Below are positions 58,982-64,000 of a stretch of DNA of 64,000 nt, one piece after another; the first letter of the stretch is position 1; each line of letters opens with the position of its first letter. Made by a program: the position numbers and the translations under genes. The stretch covers positions 124,001 through 188,000 of the forward strand of contig NZ_BIMD01000001.1 of assembly GCF_004000905.1 (NCBI RefSeq), read 5' to 3'. The notes beneath the pieces were generated by a model. That model was not told the origin of the DNA. It saw nothing but the letters and a program-made list of their open reading frames with translations, and searched no databases. Source of the stretch: Paenibacillus humicus NBRC 102415 (GTDB lineage: Bacteria > Bacillota > Bacilli > Paenibacillales > Paenibacillaceae).

Positions 58982-60139
58982 TTACCCGTGCATCTCTGCA
59001 GAACCTGCTCGATTCCTCAGCCCGATGCCGGCAAAAACTGCGAGGCTGACGAACGTAACGATCGCGCAATAGAGGAACACCGTCTGCATTCCGGCGGCTT
59101 CGCTGGCGAATCCGCCCGCGTAGCTGCCGATAATCCGGGCCGCGCCGAGATTGAGCAGGGCGTTCAGCGTCTGCCCGCTCGCGCGCAGCTCCTGCGGCAC
59201 TTCCTTGTTGATGAAAACGGACATCGTGACCGACACAACGATGAATATCATGCCGTGCAGAGCTTGCACGGGCAGGATGGCAAGCGGATTGTCGATCAAC
59301 CCGAACAGCAGCCAGCGAACGGCTGCGGCTCCTGATGCAACAAGCAGAATGGATGAAATGCTGAACCGGCTGAACAGCCGGGACGACAGAAGCAGGAACG
59401 GCACCTCGCTGAGCGCCGAAATGACCATCGACCAGCCCAGCAAGCCGTTGTCTGCGCCCAGCTCCTTGTAGTACAAGGGGAAGAACGCATAATAGTACCC
59501 GAGCGTGACGTTGACGGCGAAGCAGATGCCGAGATAGAGGACGAGCTTGCGGTTTTTGAACAGCTCCCAGATCCGCATCCGCCGGCCGGCGAACTGATGG
59601 CCTCCGATCGTCGGATAGCGGAGCAGCAGGAGCAATGAGATCAGCATGACGGCCGCATAGACCGGGAACATGCTGTCGACATGCGACTTGGCGTAAGATC
59701 CGAACACGATCGACATCAGCGCGAAGCCAAGCGTTCCGCCGAGCCGGATGATGCCGTAGCTGGATGCCTGGCTGCCGAGCGCTTCGAGTGTAATGGCATC
59801 GCCGATGGCCCCGGTCGACGTCTGGAACAAGGTGAAGACGCCGATCAAAATCATCAGGTAGACGAAGGAATCCGAAAGCGGGTACAGCAGCATTGAGACG
59901 CCGCTGCCGATCAGCAGAATCTGCAGCACCCGGTTTTTGGTGCGGGACTTGTCGCTGACCGACCCCCACATCGGCTGCGCCAGGACGGCGATGAACGGCC
60001 CGATGCTGAGCAGGGTGCCGATCTGGGAGGCCGAGAAGCCCTTGTCCTGGAAATAGACCGGAATGAAAGTGCTGTAAAGGGCGTTTCCCATGAAAAGAAT
60101 GAAGTAAAACGAGAAGAACAGCGTGACGGACCGGTTCAT
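58982..60139 (-). CDS. MFS transporter, PucC/LacY-like sugar permease type
   Basis: The 385-residue protein has twelve helices (RSVTLFFSFYFILFMGNALY; PVYFQDKGFSASQIGTLLSI) and the loop QPMWGSVSDKSRTKNRVLQI of the LacY/NupG-like group. ATG 60139 follows AAGGAATCC at about 9 nt and lies 1 bp after the epimerase stop, so it is the second gene of an epimerase-MFS operon. Likely substrate: a sugar or nucleoside; not certain. Confidence 0.85.
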   Translation of the reverse strand: MNRSVTLFFSFYFILFMGNALYSTFIPVYFQDKGFSASQIGTLLSIGPFIAVLAQPMWGSVSDKSRTKNRVLQILLIGSGVSMLLYPLSDSFVYLMILIGVFTLFQTSTGAIGDAITLEALGSQASSYGIIRLGGTLGFALMSIVFGSYAKSHVDSMFPVYAAVMLISLLLLLRYPTIGGHQFAGRRMRIWELFKNRKLVLYLGICFAVNVTLGYYYAFFPLYYKELGADNGLLGWSMVISALSEVPFLLLSSRLFSRFSISSILLVASGAAAVRWLLFGLIDNPLAILPVQALHGMIFIVVSVTMSVFINKEVPQELRASGQTLNALLNLGAARIIGSYAGGFASEAAGMQTVFLYCAIVTFVSLAVFAGIGLRNRAGSAEMHG

Positions 60140-60140
60140 T

Positions 60141-60992
60141 TCAGGATTCCTTGACGTAAGTTCTCCATGCATGCTTCGGCTGCCAGCCGAGGAGCTTCTT
60201 CGCTTTGGCATTGCTGAACAGCGTCTCATGGCCGTCGAGCGGGTGGCGGATATCCTTCACAGCCGGGTACCGGGCGGCAAGAAGCTCCCGGCTCGGAATG
60301 GCGCTGCTCGTATCGTCGGCCGCCAGATTGAGCGCGACCGATCCCAATCCGTCTGTCTCGACAGCCAGGCGGCAGGCTTCGGCGATGTCCCGGGCATCGA
60401 TATAGCTCCACATGATCGTCTCCCGCTGTTCCGGATCATGGATGAAGGAAGGGAAATCGGCGTAGCGCTCCGGAATGATGACGTTGCCGATGCGCATGGA
60501 TACGACCTGCATCCCGGTGCGCCGGTGGAACATGTCCGCCGTCTGCTCGTTGACGACCTTGGAGAGGCCGTAGCTGTCCTGCGGCAGCTGCGGATGCTCC
60601 TCGTCGATCGGCACATAGGCCGGTTCGAGCCTGTTGACGGCAAATACGATGCCGTAGGAGGACTCGCTGGAGGCGATGACCGCCTTGGTGATGCCCAGGC
60701 CGGCAGCCGCTTCCAGAACGTTGTATGTCGATACGACGTTGTTCTCGAAGGTGACTTCAGGCGTCCGGATATGGGCGGCCGGGATCGCGGCCAGATGCAC
60801 GACGGCATCGGCCCCGGCGAGAACGCTGTAAACCTCGCCAAGGTTGGTGAGATCCGCGATCAGGGTAGGGCAGATATGTTCCTTGGGACGGACAGCATCG
60901 ACGTTGAGCACGTCGTAGCCTTGATCGACAAAATGCCGCAGCACATGCTGACCCAGCATTCCGCTGCCACCGGTAATGACCACTTTCGGCAT
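60141..60992 (-). CDS. NAD-dependent epimerase/dehydratase (extended SDR)
   Basis: The 283-residue enzyme has the Rossmann motif VVITGGSGMLGQHVLRHF, VVHLAAIPAAHI, and the catalytic SSESSYG and YGLSKVVNEQ with the Tyr-x3-Lys pair. This is the extended SDR fold of sugar-nucleotide or uronate dehydrogenases. ATG 60992 follows AGGAGGT at 6-7 nt. A cre-like site lies upstream, and the next gene is an MFS permease, pointing to sugar use. Confidence 0.9.
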   Translation of the reverse strand: MPKVVITGGSGMLGQHVLRHFVDQGYDVLNVDAVRPKEHICPTLIADLTNLGEVYSVLAGADAVVHLAAIPAAHIRTPEVTFENNVVSTYNVLEAAAGLGITKAVIASSESSYGIVFAVNRLEPAYVPIDEEHPQLPQDSYGLSKVVNEQTADMFHRRTGMQVVSMRIGNVIIPERYADFPSFIHDPEQRETIMWSYIDARDIAEACRLAVETDGLGSVALNLAADDTSSAIPSRELLAARYPAVKDIRHPLDGHETLFSNAKAKKLLGWQPKHAWRTYVKES

Positions 60993-61027
60993 GATGATAC
61001 CTCCTGAACGGTAACGATAAAATGAGT

Positions 61028-61041
61028 TAAAAACGCTTGCA
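61028..61041 (-). promoter_or_regulatory. Candidate cre site upstream of the epimerase
   Basis: On the minus strand TGCAAGCGTTTTTA matches TGWAANCGNTNWCA at 12 of 14. It lies between a TATAAT box (minus strand, 61053-61058) and the epimerase start, a position for catabolite repression. Confidence 0.45.
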
Positions 61042-61246
61042 AAGCTTGTCTTCATTATAGGCATTGGTAGCCGATTCCGATAGTAGTGAAGAAGTTTTAC
61101 GTTAAGTATCACTGGTATACCTACTATACTTTTATGTATCGGATCCATCCTGGCATCGGATTTAAGAAAAACCTTATCTTTTGCCGAGCATGGCTTAAGC
61201 TTTCTCTCTTATGCTTATCGGACAACCGAAGACGAAGGAGAAGCTC

Positions 61247-61777
61247 ATGCCCATGACGATACGAAAAAAAGCGCCGATGCTTATGCTGCTGGCCGCATAT
61301 CTGTACCTTTTGGTTAAAATCATTCTGTTCAAGTTTGGTCCTGTAGATCTCCGGTTATTGGGGGAGCAGCTGATGCATATCCCAGAGAGGGCGGAATTGA
61401 TCCGGGGCCGCTTCGCGGCGACGGCGAACCTGACGCCTTTTCAATCCATCCGTCAAAATCTGCATCATCTTCAAAGCAGCCATCAATTCATCAACTTCAC
61501 AGGCAATATCGCCCTATTCATCCCGCTGGGCTGGTTTGTCCGGCAGGAGACGAGACTGAACGCTCTCGGAGCGGCCGTCATGTCGGCAGCGGCAAGCTTG
61601 CTGCTGGAAAGCTCCCAGGCTCTGTTCATGATGGGAACCTTCGATGTGGACGACATCATCCTGAACGGATTTGGAGGGCTGTTCGGCTACGCGGTCTTGG
61701 CGGCGGCTCCTTCGCTCGGACGGAAGCGGCCTGCCGGGAAATCGACGCTGGCCGATCCGGAAGGCAGCGCCGGCTGA
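61247..61777 (+). CDS. VanZ-like family protein
   Basis: The 176-residue membrane protein has four helices and the VanZ pattern NLTPFQSIRQN, FINFTGNIALFIPLGWFVRQ and LLLESSQALFMMGTFDVDDI. VanZ-like proteins are frequent in Firmicutes and most are not linked to glycopeptide resistance. AAGGAG precedes ATG 61247. Function unknown. Confidence 0.9.
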   Translation: MPMTIRKKAPMLMLLAAYLYLLVKIILFKFGPVDLRLLGEQLMHIPERAELIRGRFAATANLTPFQSIRQNLHHLQSSHQFINFTGNIALFIPLGWFVRQETRLNALGAAVMSAAASLLLESSQALFMMGTFDVDDIILNGFGGLFGYAVLAAAPSLGRKRPAGKSTLADPEGSAG

Positions 61778-61990
61778 ATCCCGAGGAGAGGAGGAAGCGC
61801 TTGATTGCTGCAGACAGCGTCTAACGGTTGAAGATATGTGCCTGAAGGCGGAGCGAGCATGGAAAGCAGGGACTTGAACAAGACAGGGACAGGTACCTGG
61901 AGGTGCTCCAGTGACCTGGAAGTGCGGACTTACAGCCTCGTTCGAAAAGCTCCATAATCGGCTTATGACAAGTCAAGGAGCTGAACGAAT
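61778..61990 (+). other. Intergenic stretch with a MerR-type dyad
   Basis: No gene is visible. CTGGAG-GTG-CTCCAG (61897-61911) is a perfect 6-3-6 inverted repeat and ACCTGGAGGTGC recurs as ACCTGGAAGTGC 19 bp downstream. MerR-family promoters carry dyads of this type. No MerR gene is in the window. Confidence 0.45.
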
Positions 61991-63061
61991 TTGAAGAAAA
62001 GCCAGGACAGCAAACGCAAAGTCGCTCTGGTAACAGGAGCTTCTGGAGTAATTGGCCGCAACCTGATCGAACATCTGGCATCCCTGCCGGACTGGGAAAT
62101 CATCGGAGTGTCGCGCAGAGGCGGCGAACCGTCGGCCCGTCTCCGCTATATAGCCGCAGACCTGCTCGACCCCGCCGATTCAAGAGAGAAGCTCGGGGGA
62201 TTGAGCGGCGTGACGCATATCTTCTATGCCGCCTATCAGGACCGGCCGACATGGGCGGAGCTGGTGGAGCCCAATGTGGCGATGCTGGTCAACACGGTCG
62301 ATGCCGTCGAAGCGGCCGCTCCCGCTCTCCGCCATGTCAGTCTCATGCAGGGCTACAAAGTCTATGGAGCCCATCTCGGACCGTTCAAGACGCCGGCCAA
62401 AGAAACCGATGCCTATCATATGCCGCCTGAATTCAATGTGGATCAGCAGCAGTTCCTGGAGGAGCGCCAGATCGGAAAGTCATGGACATGGTCGGCCATG
62501 AGGCCGTCCGTCGTCACGGGCTTCGCCCTCGGCAATCCGATGAATCTGGCCCTGGTCATCGCCGTGTATGCCTCCATATCCAAGGAGCTGGGCATCCCGC
62601 TGCGGTTTCCCGGCAAGCCCGGCGCTTACGGCAGCCTGCTCGAGATGACCGACGCCGGACTGCTGGCCCGCGCGACCGTATGGGCGGCGACGGATGAGAG
62701 ATGCGCCAATCAAGCTTTCAACATCGCCAATGGAGACCTGTTCCGTTGGGACGACATGTGGCCGCGCATCGCTTCCTATTTCGGGATGGAAGCAGCTCCA
62801 CCGCTCCCGATGTCTCTGTCGACGGTCATGGCGGACAAGGAGCCGCTATGGAACGGGATGAGGGAGAAATACGGCCTGGAGCCTCATCCCTACAAGGAGG
62901 TGTCTTCCTGGGGATTCGGAGATTTCGTGTTCTCCTGGGACTATGACTTTTTTGCGGACAGCTCCAAGGCCAGACGCTTCGGCTTTCATGAATTCGTCGA
63001 TACCGAGAAGCGGTTCAAGGAGATCTTTGATGATTTGCGCCTTCGCCGCATCATTCCATGA
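61991..63061 (+). CDS. PRISE-type atypical short-chain dehydrogenase/reductase
   Basis: The 356-residue enzyme has the NADP site VALVTGASGVIGRNLIEHLA and the family features THIFYAAYQDRPTWAEL, VSLMQGYKVYGAH and late FNIANGDLFRWDDMWPRIA, matching progesterone 5-beta-reductase/iridoid synthase-like (PRISE) proteins that reduce activated C=C bonds. The start is TTG 61991 with AAGGAG 10 nt upstream. A long palindromic terminator follows. Confidence 0.9.
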   Translation: MKKSQDSKRKVALVTGASGVIGRNLIEHLASLPDWEIIGVSRRGGEPSARLRYIAADLLDPADSREKLGGLSGVTHIFYAAYQDRPTWAELVEPNVAMLVNTVDAVEAAAPALRHVSLMQGYKVYGAHLGPFKTPAKETDAYHMPPEFNVDQQQFLEERQIGKSWTWSAMRPSVVTGFALGNPMNLALVIAVYASISKELGIPLRFPGKPGAYGSLLEMTDAGLLARATVWAATDERCANQAFNIANGDLFRWDDMWPRIASYFGMEAAPPLPMSLSTVMADKEPLWNGMREKYGLEPHPYKEVSSWGFGDFVFSWDYDFFADSSKARRFGFHEFVDTEKRFKEIFDDLRLRRIIP

Positions 63062-63074
63062 TTTTTGTTCTTTC

Positions 63075-63110
63075 TCACCAAAAACCGTGCCTTGGCACGG
63101 TTTTTGGTGA
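63075..63110. terminator. Bidirectional terminator, 36-bp perfect palindrome
   Basis: TCACCAAAAACCGTGCC (63075-63091) and GGCACGGTTTTTGGTGA (63094-63110) form 17-bp arms separated by TT. The A and T runs lie inside the arms. It sits between the convergent reductase and HxlR stops. Confidence 0.88.
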
Positions 63111-63111
63111 A

Positions 63112-63495
63112 TCATAGGCTGTCGTCGTCCCGGCTGTCTGGAGAATGCAGCACGATCGCCGCTTCTCCGTAAGCCTGTCTGATATAGGATTCTCCCCACA
63201 GGCACATCGAGTGCAGGAGCGGCTCCAGCGTCCGGCCGAACCCGGTCAGGTCGTATTCTACCCGCGGAGGGATCTCGTCGTAGGAAATCCGTCTCACGAT
63301 GCCGGAATGCTGAAGCTCCCGCAGCTGCTGGGTCAGCACCTTCTGGGTGATGTCCGGGATGAGCCGGAGCAGCTGGCCGTTTCGTTTCATACCGAAGGTG
63401 AGATGAAACAGGATGACGGGCTTCCACTTTCCGCCGATCGCTTCCAGCGCGGCCTCGACAGCCGTACGGAAGACTTTGGGCTCTTGCGTATTCAT
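63112..63495 (-). CDS. HxlR-family transcriptional regulator
   Basis: The 127-residue protein has the HxlR winged helix (EAIGGKWKPVILFHLTFGMK, RLIPDITQKVLTQQLRELQH, then YDEIPPRVEYDLTGFGRTL). ATG 63495 follows AGGTGA at 6 nt. HxlR regulators usually control a neighbouring redox enzyme, so the convergent PRISE reductase is a likely target. Confidence 0.92.
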   Translation of the reverse strand: MNTQEPKVFRTAVEAALEAIGGKWKPVILFHLTFGMKRNGQLLRLIPDITQKVLTQQLRELQHSGIVRRISYDEIPPRVEYDLTGFGRTLEPLLHSMCLWGESYIRQAYGEAAIVLHSPDSRDDDSL

Positions 63496-63746
63496 AACGG
63501 TCACCTGCGTTTCGAGAAATGGATATGCCTTCATGCTAACAAAGGTCGCAGGGAAGGACAACAGCCGAAAGACGTCAGGGAACGGATCCGATGCCGGATC
63601 GATGCCGCACCCGAAATCCAGTGACCCTAAATAATGGGAATTTACTTTTATGGAGATAGGTTCATAATAAAATAGCATCCGTTATTAGTTTCCATTTTTC
63701 GATAGGGAGGTGCGAAGAGCCTGAAGGGCGAACAACTGAATCCTTT

Positions 63747-63760
63747 TGAAAGCGCTTCAT
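63747..63760 (+). promoter_or_regulatory. Candidate cre-like site before the glucanase gene
   Basis: TGAAAGCGCTTCAT equals the TGAAAGCGCTTTCA core with one base missing. It lies 30 bp before the GH16 start, suggesting carbon-source control, by inference. Confidence 0.4.
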
Positions 63761-63789
63761 AATTAAACGAAGGAAGAGGAGGAAATGAC

Positions 63790-64000
63790 ATGAAAGCAAA
63801 AACGAGAATGAGAACGATTGCGATGCTTGCGATGGCCGTCGTTCTTCTGATCAGCCTGGGAGGTGTCCGCATGCCTTCAGCCCAAGCGGCGCCGACCTGG
63901 AACCTGTCCTGGAGCGATGAATTCAACGGAGCGTCCGGCTCCGCGCCGGATGGCAGCAAATGGGGCTATGACATCGGCGGCGGCGGATGGGGCAACAACG
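63790..64000 (+). CDS. Secreted GH16 beta-glucanase, N-terminal part (runs off the right edge)
   Basis: ATG 63790 follows GGAAGAGGAGG. The 70 codons seen give a signal peptide (MKAKTRMRTIAMLAMAVVLL to SAQAAP) and the start of a GH16 laminarinase/licheninase domain (WNLSWSDEFNGASGSAPDGS, then KWGYDIGGGGWGNN). It should cleave beta-1,3 or mixed-linkage glucans outside the cell. Confidence 0.9.
   Translation, partial: MKAKTRMRTIAMLAMAVVLLISLGGVRMPSAQAAPTWNLSWSDEFNGASGSAPDGSKWGYDIGGGGWGNN

Noticed and set aside
61247-61777. Glycopeptide-resistance gene call for the VanZ-like protein
   Set aside because: No vanHAX or regulatory genes are present and VanZ-like proteins are common and mostly unrelated to resistance.
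1-64000. Mobile elements, prophage, CRISPR, rRNA or tRNA genes
   Set aside because: I found no transposase, integrase or phage structural genes, no regularly spaced repeats, and no recognisable rRNA or tRNA sequence.

Overview
The window is chromosomal DNA from a GC-rich, spore-forming Firmicute, most likely Paenibacillus or a close relative. Support for this: strong GGAGG-type ribosome-binding sites before nearly every gene, a gerB-gerA-gerC germinant-receptor operon behind a sigma-G-like promoter, an SLH-domain glycosidase, CcpA-like cre sites and a canonical Bacillus-type Fur box. I see no rRNA, tRNA, CRISPR array, transposase or phage structural gene. Gene density is high and regulators usually sit beside the transporter or enzyme they probably control.

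Layout. 1-7.4 kb: start of an MFS transporter, divergent from a MocR-type regulator that overlaps a two-component system, then an ABC ATPase/permease pair with repeated CTGCACA boxes upstream. 7.5-16.9 kb: a sigma-like small protein, a divergent EamA exporter/LysR pair, a two-domain cell-wall hydrolase, small unknown proteins, an isochorismatase-type hydrolase, an MFS transporter and a methyltransferase. 17-21 kb: Fur-controlled efeUOB iron uptake. 21-23 kb: 6-phosphogluconate dehydrogenase-like and MBL-fold enzymes. 23-26.8 kb: germinant receptor. 26.8-31.6 kb: DUF1697, an RluA-type pseudouridine synthase, DUF1801, an aminoglycoside-phosphotransferase-fold kinase, then a decayed patch holding a histidine leader-peptide attenuator, a gutted hisS-like gene and a gutted acetyltransferase, and a methyltransferase. 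31.7-34.9 kb: a lipoprotein/MBOAT/DHHW operon for polysaccharide or wall O-acylation. 35-40.4 kb: YebC and a PadR regulator with an unusual Gly/Arg/His-rich N-terminus, followed by a heterodimeric ABC exporter. 40.4-47.7 kb: LysR and rhodanese, then a CitA/CitB-type two-component system divergent from a tctCBA tricarboxylate transporter. 47.7-52.7 kb: an MFS exporter divergent from an SgrR-type regulator, and an SLH-GH18 protein. 52.8-58.9 kb: zinc-ribbon proteins, a P1 peptidase, a YdcZ-Crp-YdcZ module, a HAD phosphatase, a FusB-type EF-G-binding protein behind a leader-peptide attenuator, and a GNAT enzyme. 59-64 kb: an MFS/epimerase operon, VanZ, a PRISE-type reductase, HxlR, and the start of a GH16 glucanase.

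The most notable observations are two independent leader-peptide attenuators. At 30.05-30.23 kb a histidine-codon leader peptide (MDTRRLNQLHHHKQR) is followed by mutually exclusive hairpins and an intrinsic terminator, in front of a hisS-like gene that survives only as its two ends. At 57.42-57.65 kb a 16-codon leader peptide and crossing alternative stems precede a FusB-family gene whose ribosome-binding site is locked in a hairpin. Two genes in the 29-31.6 kb patch (the kinase and the methyltransferase) have good ribosome-binding sites but ATC and ATA where the start codon should be. The PadR regulator has a roughly 107-residue RGG-rich extension and two inverted CGATATATCG operators.
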